NCBI GenBank assembly: GCA_037042185.1
Contig: JAXQJY010000024.1
Span: 248,001 to 312,000, forward strand
Length of the DNA: 64,000 bases
Direction: 5' to 3'
Source of the DNA: Sordariomycetes sp. S80-01Y
Taxonomy: Eukaryota; Ascomycota; Sordariomycetes
How positions within the stretch are numbered: position 1 is the stretch's first letter; each line of letters opens with the position of its first letter. Positions 43,286 through 53,674 of the stretch are shown here, one piece after another. The notes beneath the pieces are model-generated. The model ran no database searches. It saw only the letters and a list, made by a program, of their open reading frames with translations, and was not told the origin of the DNA. Position numbers and translations under genes: made by a program.

Positions 43286-44977
43286 ATGCCTGCCAACCTC
43301 GAGGACCCCTCCAGCCCCACCATCTATCGCATCTCAGGCTCTCCCCCTTTTCCCTCGCCGTCCTCCCCCTTTCTGCCCCCTGACATCCATCCGCGCCAAG
43401 TGACCCTTCGCGACCGCCAGACCGTCGCAACCATCATCCCGCTCGCCTCCGCCCAGCACCTGCCCACCAGCCTCCTCGTCTACCTCTGCGCCCAGTACAA
43501 CAAGGAGATCGAAGGCGGCGATGTCTACCCCATCACCGAGACCTTCTCCCTCGAGAGCTTCACCCAGTACTGGTTCCAGAACTTCGGCGCCGTGATGCTC
43601 CTGGGCAGCCTGGACGGCGTCGGCGACGTGGTGGAGGGCAAGGACTGGAGCAAGGAGTGCCTGGGAAGTTTCTACATCAAGCCCAACTACCCGGGCCGCA
43701 GCTCGCACATCTGCAACGCTGGCTTCCTCGTAACGGACGCGAGCAGAAACCGAGGTGTTGGACGGCTCATGGGTGAGACGTACATCGACTACGCCCCGCG
43801 GCTGGGGTACACATACAGCGTCTTCAACCTCGTCTACGAGACGAACGTTGCCTCCTGTCGCATCTGGGATGCCCTAGGCTTCAAGCGAATTGGCAGGGTG
43901 AAGGGCGCGGGCAATCTGAAATCCCACCCGGACCGCTACATCGATGCCATCATCTACGGCCGCGACCTGGCGACGGGCGAGTCCGATGACGCCGTCGCGG
44001 AGGAGCGCTTTGACAAGATCAAGTACTACCTCAAGTGGAACAAATACCCCAAAGGCGCCGACCGAGCCGAGAAGTCCAGGCTGCGCAGCGCCGCGACGCA
44101 CTACAAGCTGCTGGACGATGACAAGCTGATGCTGAAGGATAAGGAGGTCATTTCCGATCCGCGGAAACAGTTCGACATTGCAAGGAAGGTGCACGAGCAG
44201 GCTCACGGCGGAATCAACAAGACCACTGCTACAATTGCGGAAAAGTATCACTGGAGCCGGATCAAGGAGACCGTCAGCGACGTTATCAGGAACTGCACCG
44301 AGTGCAGCAAGGCAGAGGGCAAGGCCCCGGTCTCAGGGGCCACGAGAAGAAAGGAGACTGCCAGTGCTGGGACGACACCGAGCAGTCTGGGCAACGGTGG
44401 CGCTGAGTCGACAGAGCAGAGCAACGGCCTGAGCACGCACGGCGCGGTCATATCACCGCAAGCACCGGCTACAGGGGGGATGGGCTTACAGGACCATCCA
44501 CACAATCTCTTGCTCTCCCAGGAAAGCTCATCCTCTTCCCAGCCGGTATCCTACGCCGACCCGGCCCAGATCTCCAGCGTCACCCCCTCCCACACCCTCC
44601 ACGACTCCTCATCCTCGTCGCATCCCCACCAGCCCTTCAGCTATCAGGACCCCCAGCACGACGGAGCCTATCAGCCCATCGACCCGCAGATGATGGACCA
44701 GAACGACAACCCGTACGAGCAGTTCAACCCGCACCCGGCGGACTTCCAGGCGCTGCTGAACGCCACGGAGGAGATGGACGGGGACGACGCTGCCGTGGAA
44801 CGCGACCTGGACATGTTGATCGAGCACGGGGACGACGAGGACGCTGAGCGGAGGGACGACGACGTGCTGATGGGCGACCACAACGGGAGGGGTGAAAAGG
44901 CACTGGCCTCGTACGATTCTATGGGCTATGGTGAGCACGATGACAGTAGATGGAGGGTGCCAGACCGGCCCCCCTGA
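43286..44977 (+). CDS. Spt10-like protein: GNAT acetyltransferase plus HHCC zinc-binding domain
   Basis: Probable chromatin regulator. A single coding exon of 563 residues. A GNAT domain covers about residues 35-225: LRDRQTVATIIPLAS, QYWFQNFGAVMLLG, CNAGFLVTDASRNRGVGRLM (acetyl-CoA motif A) and YETNVASCRIWDALGFKRIG. A second domain (about 270-350) has the integrase-type HHCC zinc pattern: HEQAH, then about 27 residues, then CTEC, with YHWSRIKETVSDVIRN between. This GNAT-HHCC pairing is that of yeast Spt10, an activator of histone genes whose HHCC finger binds histone UAS elements. It is a host gene in which an integrase-like fold was adopted. The C-terminal third is Ser/Gln/His-rich and then acidic, a possible activation domain. 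Histone-gene control is inferred from the architecture. Confidence 0.85.
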   Translation: MPANLEDPSSPTIYRISGSPPFPSPSSPFLPPDIHPRQVTLRDRQTVATIIPLASAQHLPTSLLVYLCAQYNKEIEGGDVYPITETFSLESFTQYWFQNFGAVMLLGSLDGVGDVVEGKDWSKECLGSFYIKPNYPGRSSHICNAGFLVTDASRNRGVGRLMGETYIDYAPRLGYTYSVFNLVYETNVASCRIWDALGFKRIGRVKGAGNLKSHPDRYIDAIIYGRDLATGESDDAVAEERFDKIKYYLKWNKYPKGADRAEKSRLRSAATHYKLLDDDKLMLKDKEVISDPRKQFDIARKVHEQAHGGINKTTATIAEKYHWSRIKETVSDVIRNCTECSKAEGKAPVSGATRRKETASAGTTPSSLGNGGAESTEQSNGLSTHGAVISPQAPATGGMGLQDHPHNLLLSQESSSSSQPVSYADPAQISSVTPSHTLHDSSSSSHPHQPFSYQDPQHDGAYQPIDPQMMDQNDNPYEQFNPHPADFQALLNATEEMDGDDAAVERDLDMLIEHGDDEDAERRDDDVLMGDHNGRGEKALASYDSMGYGEHDDSRWRVPDRPP

Positions 44978-45338
44978 GTAGCATGTTGCCCGTGGCGCTG
45001 GGCGTTTCATCCTCTTTTGTTTTCAAGCCTCTAGGGAATGCATTGACGAATGAACGATCATGAATACGCACTCAATTATCCAATTTAGAAACCATACGAG
45101 CATTAGTCCATATACACTCGGGACTCGGGTATATATCAGTCATCATCTAAAAATACTGTCCGAACAAAAGCCATCGCTCCATATGAAAATGCCGAGAGGG
45201 TTATAAAAAAAAGGGAAGAAACGCCCGCCCCTACTAAGGTAGTACTGTCACCCACCAACCCGTCCCTTGAAAGTATGTAAAGAATCGTATCATACACTTC
45301 CCCTTTCAACAGCCATTACACGCACCGCTACCGGGAAA

Positions 45339-47082
45339 TCAGACCTCGTCGTAGTAGTCGTTGAAGAGCTCCTCCTCAAAGGCCGCGGGGCAGAGGTCGT
45401 CCCAAGTCTTGTAGTCGCCGTTGATGCCGCCGTAGGCGCCGCCCTCGATCTCGAAGGTGCCCTCGCCGCGGTCGAGGATCTCGTCGATGAGGCGGCGGCC
45501 GTGCGGCTGCATCCACATCTCGGGCCAGTCGCGGTCGCGGCTCCGCCTGTCGCCGTTGTGGTTGACGATGGCGGGGATCGTATCGAGGCAGATGTTGGTG
45601 TACAGCGGGATCTCGTCCCAGCCGTGGTGCGGGCTGAACTGCGAGGCGTCGCTGACGGCCGCCCGGGGCAGGCTCGTGCTGTTGTGGATTTCCAGGGGCA
45701 GGCGTCCCGAGACCTGCGGCGCGCAGCTCCAGGACTGCCTGGGCCCGCGAGCCATGAGCTGCTCGGCGACGTGCTGGTTGTAGGTCAGCCACCGGCCGTC
45801 GTTGGCGCCCAGGTGCGTGCCCGCGCCGACGTCGCCCCAGTAGTCGACGCCGATGCCGAACTCGTCCTCCTTCTCGTTGCGCGGCTTCTCGGGGAGGACC
45901 TCGTGCGGGAAGATGGGGTCCAGGACGTCCTCGACGCGCATGCCCTCCACCACGGTGGCGCCGCTCTTGGCCTCGCCGTACCGCCGGCGCATCACCTCGC
46001 GCTGGTACTCCTGCTCGCCGAAGATGCGCTGGAAGATGACCTGGTCGGACGAGGGCGCGTCGTCGGCGTGCGCGCGGGCGACGGCGCGGGTGAAGAGGCT
46101 GCGCATCGACTTGACGGGCCCGATGGTGTAGGCCGAGGAGAGGTACCGCGGGAGGTGCGTCGTGTGGTTGTAGGACATGTCGTCCGTGTACCTGCCGTAG
46201 ATGTTGGGCAGAGGCGAGTCCGGGATGGGGTAGCAGGCTGAGCTCTCGGCGTCGCTGGGCGTGCACCTTCTGTCTGTTAGCGGGCTTCGCTCTTACTAGT
46301 AGTAGTGGTGGTGGTCTCCCAGGGGAAGCACATACTGCTTGCTGGCGCCGAAGAGGATGGACTGCCTGATGCCCTCGGACTCGTACACTTTGCCCATCCT
46401 CGTCATCAAGTCCTTGTTCGCCTTCTCCGTCACGGCGTGGTATCGCTGCATCAAGACCTCCATGGGCAGCTGGAACCAGACGTCGCCGTCCAGATGCGCC
46501 TCGACGTCGTTGGCATCCGAGTAGTAGTTGAAGCCGCCGTACGCATCCACCAGCAGCACCAGGTCGTCGTCGTGCTCCTCGGGCTGGTCATCCAGCCACT
46601 GCAGCGTTTTCTCGATCTTGGAGATGTACCGGCCGCCGCCGAGCTTGTTCCCTAATCCAGGCCGTCAGCATGCGTGTTCCCGGACAGCCGTCGAGCTCTA
46701 GAACCCACCGTCGTCAAAGCTCTGGTTGTACGACAGCAGCGTGGGGATGGGGTATCCCAGCACCGCGGCCGAGAGCAGCGTCTTGCACATGTTCACCTCT
46801 CCGCTCGAGCTTGGGAGCAGCAGGTGGACCTTTTGCATGTCGTCTCTCGGTATTGGGCGGATCGCGAGGCGGTCGCTGGGTTTCGGCACCGGCCGCGATC
46901 GATAAAGTTTTGGAACGTCGGGAAGATCATCGTGCTGAAAGAAAGCCGCCGTTAGCAAAACCGTCCCGGACCAGCTGTGAGCAAAGAGGGAGAAGACTGA
47001 CCTTGTAGAAGATGGCGACGAGCAGCAGCGTAAAGACTGCAAAGATAATGAGGCTCTGCCTCCTCCCGCCGCAGGTAATCAT
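45339..47082 (-). CDS. Fungal type II membrane protein, glycosyltransferase-like, function unknown
   Basis: Exons 47002-47082, 46709-46934, 46336-46651 and 45339-46266 give 516 residues; introns are 67, 57 and 69 nt. The N-terminus is short and basic, followed by one membrane anchor (QSLIIFAVFTLLLVAIFY), so the bulk is lumenal. The conserved part starts VHLLLPSSSGEVNMCKTLLSAAVLGYPIPTL, contains an acidic DDDLVLLVDAY strand like a metal-binding DxD of GT-A enzymes, then DVWFQLPMEVLMQRYH and IRQSILFGASK, and later GPVKSMRSLFTRAV. This layout recurs in uncharacterised fungal secretory-pathway proteins. The glycosyltransferase idea rests on the acidic motif and topology only. About 18 residues between DAY and DVWFQL seem extra (see findings). 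The third-exon acceptor was chosen to restore CTPSDAESSACYP. GC-rich coding sequence produces long shadow frames on the other strand. Confidence 0.85.
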
Positions 47083-48170
47083 CTTGCCCTCTCTTTCTGT
47101 CCGGCACCCCTTTTCAAGCGATTGAAACGGAACGCAAGGGTTCCCAAAACGTGTCTGTCGTGTATCACCGTTTCGAAACAAGCATATCTCCCCGTCCAGC
47201 AGAGAAACAAGACACGGGGGTCAAACAGACGACGGCGTGCAGTCGGTCAGGTCAGGCCAGGCTTTGCAGTGTCAATTAATACAGCGCAAGACCCCTCGTA
47301 GGACGAAGCCATCCCGACAGCGCAGCGGGGAGGGGGGGCCTTTGCATGTATTAAATGGCCTGGCAAAACCCTAGCTACCGGCGAATCCGCGAAGCCAAGC
47401 CTTGCGCTGCCTCGCCAGGGGCCGAAGCGCCGCGCGCCGAGAGACACTTCCTCAAAGGACACGAGCTTGGCGGTCGCTCCAGGGCGTGGCTGCGCGGTGG
47501 TAGGCTTCGATTGGTCTAGAATTTTAATGCCGGCCGGCGCAGAGGCCATCACGGGATCTCTTGGACGCTTGGGTGCTCGGGCGCCTCGAGGGTCGTGGGT
47601 CGTGGGCCCATTCATTGAAGCTCGGGAATCCTTACCTTAGCCGCAGGGGCCCCCAAGGGGCTGATGGGATCTGATTCAGGGGGGTAAGTTAGGCTTTAGA
47701 GTTTGTCATTGGGGCTGCGGTTCGTTTCATTCAGCAGCCCCCCATCAAGTTTGCTCTGGTAACTCTTGATTCCTAGCTGCCTTGCGCTGCTGCAGACGAC
47801 ATTGAAGAGTCGCAAAAGTCGGTAACGCCATCGCAGGGATCCCGTCTCACTTTGACGGCTTGGACGGTTGGCACCGACATGGGCCTCACCGGAAATTGCG
47901 GGCTTCGGGTCTGGGCCTGTCCTAAGGCCGTCCTGCCCCACGGACCTCAAGGTTGACAAGGGTCACGACTTCACGTCCTTATCACGATCCGGCTGCCTCA
48001 TCAGGAGAGCGGATCCATCGCAGGATTCCTCACGTAGCCTTGTCAATCTTCAATCTTCATCCCATCGCGTCTCATTACAACCTGTTAGTCTTCAGGTCAT
48101 CCAAGTCTACAGAGGTCATATCTTCATCCGAGGTCTATGCATCAGCCTTTACCTGACCGATAGCCCTCCT
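47083..48170. other. Intergenic region, no supportable gene
   Basis: About 1.1 kb between the membrane protein start and the CCT7 stop. Scattered short frames only; no RNA gene or repeat seen. Confidence 0.5.
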
Positions 48171-50015
48171 TTACCTCCTGCGAGGCATGCCCCTTCCGCG
48201 TCCTCGCAACGCCCTCTGCGCCGCGCCCGGTGGCAGCTGCTGGCCGGGTGCTTGTGGTTGCTGGCTCTGCTCGTTCGTGATTGTTTCGTCGACGCTGAGA
48301 ATCAGGCAGCAGGCCTCGGTGGCTGCTTGCATGGCGTTGACCTTGACCAATGCGGGCTCCCACACGAACTTCTCCATCATGTCCGACACGCCCTCAGTGT
48401 CGAAGTCGACACCGGCCCAGGTCTTCCCCTTGCGGTGCTCGACGCGGAGCTTGTTGAGGATGTCGGTCGAGTCGAAACCAGCGTTATCGCAGAGCTGGCG
48501 CGGGACGACCTCCAGCGCGCGCGCGAATGACTTGAAGATTGCCTGCTGCTTGTGTGTAATCTTGGTGTCGGCAAAACGGTGCAGGTATGCTGAAACCTCC
48601 ATCTCCGTAGCACCGCCACCTCCAACAATCATGTGGTTCTTAATCGCCCTCTTGACAATCATGATGGCGTCGTGAAGCGAGCGCTCGACCTCGGCGATGA
48701 ACTGCTCCGCGCCACCACGTAGAATCAAGGTGCAAGTCTTGGCCTCGGGGCAGTCCTCGAAGAAGTTGAATCGCTCACCACCCATTTGCCTCTCCTCGAA
48801 GGTGCCGCATGTGCCAAGGTGCTCAGGCAGGATGTCTGAGCAAGTAGACTGTGTAACAGCACCAGTAGCCTGCATAACACGGTCCATATCATCCGACGCA
48901 ACGCGACCAGCACAGAAGATATCCCTGTCGGCGAAGTACTGTGTAGCCAAATCACCGATGGGCAGCTTGCTGAGAACCACCTTTGCGCCTGTTGCGTGGA
49001 TGGCCTCCAGCTTCTTGTAGATGATCTGCCACTCCGCGTCTACGATGGCCTGGTACTCCGATACCTGCTCGACACGGACCTCGGCGTTGTCCTTCTCGGC
49101 CTTGAGCTCGAGCTCGACGTTGAGGCAGACGATCTTCGGCTTGGAGAAAGACTTGGGCTGCTGCTCGAAACCGGCGTAGGAGAAGGTCTTCTTGAACGCG
49201 ACGCCGTTGACGAACTTTGAGTCGGTGAGGGAACCGCCGGGGATCTTCTTGACTCCGATGAGTTTCTCGTTCAGGTCGTCTTGGTCGAGGGAAAGAACGG
49301 CGTCGACGACCACTGTTCCCGTTAGCTGGTGCACCTCCAAAATGCATTGAACATACTCTTTGTGAAGTATTCAGTGTTTCGCTTAATGAGCTTGCTCGTC
49401 ATAGCCGTAGCAGCCAATTTAGCCAAAGTCTCGCGGCGGTTGGCCTCGTCTGTGTTGACCGCAATCTCCTTCACTTTGTTGACGGCCATCTGCGAGGCTC
49501 TCCTCAACCCCTTGATGATGACTTGCGAGCTGACGCCATTTTCAACGTGCTCCTTCACCTCCTTCAAGATCTCGCCAGCGAGCACGACGACTGAAGTTGT
49601 TCCGTCGCCCACTTCGGCGTCTTGGGACCGGGCAATGTCAACGAGGATGCGGGCAGCGGGGTGGACGATGTCGAGGAGCTGCAAATATTCGTTAGCCCTC
49701 TTTCAAGGTATTCGACGACCCAGGGGGCCTCTGTACACACCTTCATGACGGTCGCGCCATCGTTGGTAATCGTCTGGCGGCCATTCTCATCCACCATCAG
49801 CAGATCACCTCCATACGGGCCCAGTGTCGACTTGATTGTGTTTTGCACCGCGGTGCAGACATTGATATTGGACACGATCTGCCCCTTTCCCTGCGAAGTA
49901 TCGGTCCCTGATCAGAACCTTGTCAGCGCTGTGCCCATTCAACCATCAACCAGCGGTGGGGTAATGAACCTTCTTTCAGGACGATAATCGTCGGTGTCTG
50001 ACCGCCGAACGACAT
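48171..50015 (-). CDS. CCT7: T-complex chaperonin subunit eta
   Basis: Subunit of the cytosolic CCT/TRiC chaperonin, which folds actin, tubulin and WD-repeat proteins. Exons 49970-50015, 49741-49907, 49357-49678 and 48171-49312 give 558 residues, close to the yeast length. The start [20 protein letters not shown] is eta-typical. Group II chaperonin motifs are [29 protein letters not shown] and [16 protein letters not shown] (the catalytic Asp loop). Eta-specific [40 protein letters not shown] and ILRGGAEQF follow. The tail is Gln/Pro-rich and ends in [11 protein letters not shown]. The first intron uses an unusual GTTCAT donor, but the restored protein is unmistakable. Heat-shock-element-like pentamers lie just upstream. 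CCT6 is less than 4 kb away. Confidence 0.97.
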
Positions 50016-50067
50016 TTTCAAGGCTTAACAGAAGCGCGTCGAGCAATCAAAAGTGGCTTCCGGTAAG

Positions 50068-50080
50068 GAATGTTCGAAAA
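50068..50080 (-). promoter_or_regulatory. Heat-shock-element-like motif upstream of CCT7
   Basis: GAA-nn-TTC-nn-AAA at 50068-50080, a three-unit HSE with one mismatch, 53 bp upstream of the CCT7 ATG. A second weak set, TTC-nn-GGA-nn-TTC, lies near 50140. Function is inferred. Confidence 0.3.
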
Positions 50081-50433
50081 GAAGGGCAAAACGGGAGGGC
50101 CCAGGTTGGAAGTCGTCGTGATGCGGGACAGAATCTCTTCTTCTTGGAGCTTCCAAAAATTGTGGCAGCCTCCTTGTGCCCCACTACCGCTGTGGCAGCT
50201 TTCCTGCAACCGCGCTACGTACCTGCCTACAGGGACCTTCGAATCCGATTGCTACAGCGCCGTCACGTGCGGGGCCCCACCAAAAATTCAGCGGCAGCGC
50301 TAACAGCAACAACATGGTTGTTTAGGCAAGAGCGTAATGGTAAGCAAAGACGCCGTGCCCATCAGCAGTAGCTGTGGTGGACAAAAAGAAAAGCGATCAT
50401 TTCCCGTCCGCTTGATCTAGTTCGGCAGAAAGC

Positions 50434-50443
50434 AAAAATAAAA
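50434..50443 (-). terminator. Pol III terminator of tRNA-Thr
   Basis: TTTTATTTTT on the minus strand, starting five bases past the tRNA 3' end. Runs of four and five T fit RNA polymerase III termination. Confidence 0.75.
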
Positions 50444-50447
50444 CCGA

Positions 50448-50518
50448 GCCCCCACACAGGATCGAACTATGGACCTTCGCATTACAAGTGCGACGCTCTA
50501 CCACTGAGCCATAGGGGC
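50448..50518 (-). tRNA. tRNA-Thr (anticodon UGU)
   Basis: A complete 71-nt cloverleaf without an intron. Acceptor GCCCCTA pairs with TGGGGGC (one T-G pair). The D stem is GCTC/GAGC with loop AGTGGTA. The anticodon stem TCGCA/TGCGA encloses CTTGTAA, so the anticodon is UGU, reading ACA (Thr). The variable loop is AGGTC and the T stem CATAG/CTGTG encloses TTCGATC. Internal A box (TGGCTCAGTGG) and B box (GTTCGATCC) are intact, and CCA is not encoded. It lies in the upstream region of CCT7, on the same strand, with its own poly-T stop. Confidence 0.97.
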
Positions 50519-52113
50519 TGGAGACGAAGTGGAAACCTCGTAATGGGTCTCATGAATCCTGAGTCCCACCAGTGGAGTCCCAGGCCTGTATTGGAGCCAA
50601 TGCCACCCCGCCATTGGTCAAGTGTGCGATTCTCAACTTGATGTTTCCCAATCAGGCCAACTAAAACACTATAGGAACACCTTTTGGTAGCACACAACAA
50701 GTTCTAGTACATCTACTTCCCTTGGGTGTACTAAGTTTCAGTAAGCTATGCAGCGCCGTCAGACCTCTGATGCCAGTTAGGTGCTCAGTGCTGGTGCTAG
50801 CAGTAGCATAGTACGTAAGTAGTAGGCCTTGATACTACCATTAAAAACACTATGAGGCTGCCATTCGATCCGCAATGGTATCTCAGTCTCACCTCAAGTC
50901 CCTCTTGCCCCCGAAAGAAGGTCTTCTAGCTCACTCTGCTGCTGCGAATTACCTTCCCAAGTAACCCCTACTCGCGTCGTCATGGACTGTAGTCTGTATG
51001 CATACTTCATTCAAGCTAAGGGGAATACAAAATCAGGGACTAATGCTGCATCTGGCTTACGGCATTTTTGCGTTTCCTCTCCCATTGTGGTTCTAGCCTT
51101 TAATCTAATTTTATGCACGCCTCCATTCTCTTGCCCTCGTGCTCAGTCGCTAGTAGTCCTCACGAGTTCTGATGTTAGTCTAGTATTCCTAGGAGGATGC
51201 CGCGAAGTCCACTTGTAGTGGTGGCCAACAACAAGACCACGCTGGCGATAAAGTAGGAGTGGTCAATCACATGGAACAAACCTCTGCATCGAGACCGCTG
51301 GACCACGTGAGAAAGCAGCAGGAGTGAAATACTTGATCGATAGAACAGCGAATCTGAGGGTGAGGCGGGACCTGGGGAAGCAATAGCTGTAGAACCAAGT
51401 TGTAGTTATCCCCCCGTCACTGTAGCTTCGCAGTTGAACCCCGATGATCCTGAAAGCGGCTAGGTACCGCTCTGAACCCAGCACATATCTCAACCCCGAC
51501 GGCTGTCGTACAACCAGAATGCGTAATCATGGTGGCAACGAAAGAGTTGTTTCGCGATCTTATGTTCATCAATCTTCATTTGGTGTCGAAGACAGAAGAA
51601 ACTCAATCAAATCGTTGTTCAAAGGACTCATTCCATTGCATGATCGAATCTAGTTTGTCGCGAAGTCCAAGCCCTCCAGTATGGCTCGTGCTTCTAGATC
51701 CCAACTCAATTACCGTCAATATCTTGATCGTCTATGTCACCTCATAAATCCTCCAAATGCCCAGAAAGAGAAGCCAATGCCGGTAACTGTTGTATTCATA
51801 TGAGTAGTAGAAACAAATTGCTACCATATTAAAAAACAAAATAAAAACCGCTGCAACTTGCTTTCAAAGCCAATTTCGCATGAATTCAAATGCATTTCTC
51901 ATGCTTTGAAGAGAAGTATTGTGTAGCACAAGTTGCTAAAGATATCCCCCAGATGAACTTTGCTCTGTCGTCAATGACTTCATGTGGGGTAGGGCGAGAT
52001 TGTAAGTAGATAATCCGTGACACTCACACTTTCGTCCAGTGTTTTCTTTCCAAATGCAGACAACCCTTCCCTAAAACCTGAATCCACAGTCAAAGCTCTA
52101 GATTATAGAAAAG
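50519..52113. other. AT-richer intergenic block, no gene seen
   Basis: About 1.6 kb, visibly richer in A/T and in TAGTA-like short words than its surroundings. Frames are short and featureless. It could be a decayed insertion beside the tRNA gene, but I see no terminal repeats or protein remnant to support that. Confidence 0.45.
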
Positions 52114-52685
52114 ATGGACCCAATGTCACAGCAGGGAGCGGGAGAATTGCCTCCTGAAGCGATAGCTTTCGCGGGTCGCATGTACGACGCTGCCCGGCAG
52201 GGAGATATACCGATTTTCGAGCAAGCTCTGCCGGCGGGACTCCCGGCAAATATGACCAACGAGAAAGGAGACACTTTGGTATGTAAACATCGCTCTGTTC
52301 AAGATTGAATGAGACGGCTAACGAAAGGGCAGCTTATGCTCGCAGCCTACCATGGTCACGCGGATCTTGTCAGGCTGCTCGTCCAGCATGGAGCCGATCC
52401 AAATCGGCTCAATGACAGAGGCCAGAGTCCCTTAGCTGGCGCGGTTTTCAAAAAGGAAGATGCAGTGATAGATGTAAGCAGCTTCAGAGTCCCTCTCAGT
52501 CTGTGAACACCGAGCTGACTGGTGCAAAGACGTTGTTGGAATGTGGCGCAGACCCAGATCATGGCTCACCCAATGCTTTACAGTGTGTAGAAATGTTCAA
52601 GCAGGAGGACACCTGGATGGCGAAGTTCGAGAGTGCATCTGGTAGAGGAAAGGCCAAATCATCAGCCTCCAGCGGTGGATCATGA
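52114..52685 (+). CDS. Small ankyrin-repeat protein
   Basis: Exons 52114-52278, 52333-52473 and 52530-52685 give 153 residues; introns are 54 and 56 nt with CTAAC and CTGAC branches. A helical opening (PPEAIAFAGRMYDAARQGD) leads into about three ankyrin repeats. The clearest is TLLMLAAYHGHADLVRLLVQHGADPNRLNDRGQSP, joined across intron one, followed by LAGAVFKKEDAVID and TLLECGADPDHGSPNALQC. A conserved MFKQEDTW helix closes the fold, then a Lys/Ser-rich tail. This matches a conserved small fungal ankyrin family of unknown function. No other domain is present, so a protein-binding role is all that can be inferred. The gene lies alone between AT-richer flanks. Confidence 0.9.
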
Positions 52686-53674
52686 TCAAGGAAGTTGCAC
52701 CTATTTACATGCGCTCAAGGCCATAAAACCGCACCAGTAGACTCAATCTCGAATCATGATTTGCCTCTGGTCTGTAGCTTCTCAAAAAAAGGTATGGTCT
52801 CTGGTCCGGAGCTCGTTGATTCAGTGATTCCACAGTTCAAACTTTCTTTTCTCAAAGCATAGATTTGTAGTCTGTTGTATTCAATTTTCCACGTTATTCA
52901 TGTTCCGCATAACCAGAATCGTTTCGCACGAACGATCACTATAGCAATCGCTCAAGCTTCCAAAAATCCGAAGACGGGGCTGACCCGGGGGGTACCACCC
53001 TTACTGCCTCAGGCCGGTGACGGTCCTCGAGAATGATGATTTTTTTGGCTTCCGCTGTCTTGTAAGACACGAAACGAGTGATACCCCTGTAGATCCTTTT
53101 TTTTTCGTGCTGGTGGAACTAGGATGGCGTGAAGTTGAAGAGCGTTGAGGCCTGGTGGATAAGCAGATGAGTCTACATCGAGGGCAAGTAAACAGTACTC
53201 AGAACTTCACACATCTGACGCATACAGACGAGCTGTTAATATGGGATGCTACTAAACGAATGTTGAGGCATCATTTGATGTTTGAAAGAATGGCTGAGTT
53301 TGATGTTGGTGAATGCCTTTGCTGTGCGTAGCGTTTTTGTTTGCATCCAGGAATCTTCACAGAACTCCGAGCCATCAAGCTCATTGACGAATAGAGCCCA
53401 TAGAACTGCTTGTTATGCACGTTTCCCTCGTACTGCAAGGTGTTGACGTGAACTGCGGAAAAGGGGTCTTCCTTCTGGAAGTGCAGGGTAAGTCATCCCC
53501 CGCAAATGTTCACCGCCCTCGCCCACCAGGCAGAAAAAAGTGGCAGCCCACTTCGCCCACCGTCCCACCTCCTGGCAAGCAGCGACCGCCGACCGCCAGC
53601 TTGCGAACCCATTACCAACATCCTCAGCTGCGGCACACGATTCGAACCTTGTACTCCGATCGACAGCCGTCAGA
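52686..53674. other. Intergenic region upstream of CCT6
   Basis: About 1 kb with no supportable gene. A perfect two-unit heat-shock element TTC-TG-GAA lies at 53473-53480, about 195 bp upstream of the CCT6 ATG. Confidence 0.5.

Noticed and set aside
45267-46241. 324-codon plus-strand frame
   Set aside because: Shadow of the GC-rich exon of the type II membrane protein; repetitive Val/Ala/Arg translation.
50519-52113. Possible transposon relic beside the tRNA
   Set aside because: AT-richer and word-repetitive, but no terminal repeats, target duplication or coding remnant seen.
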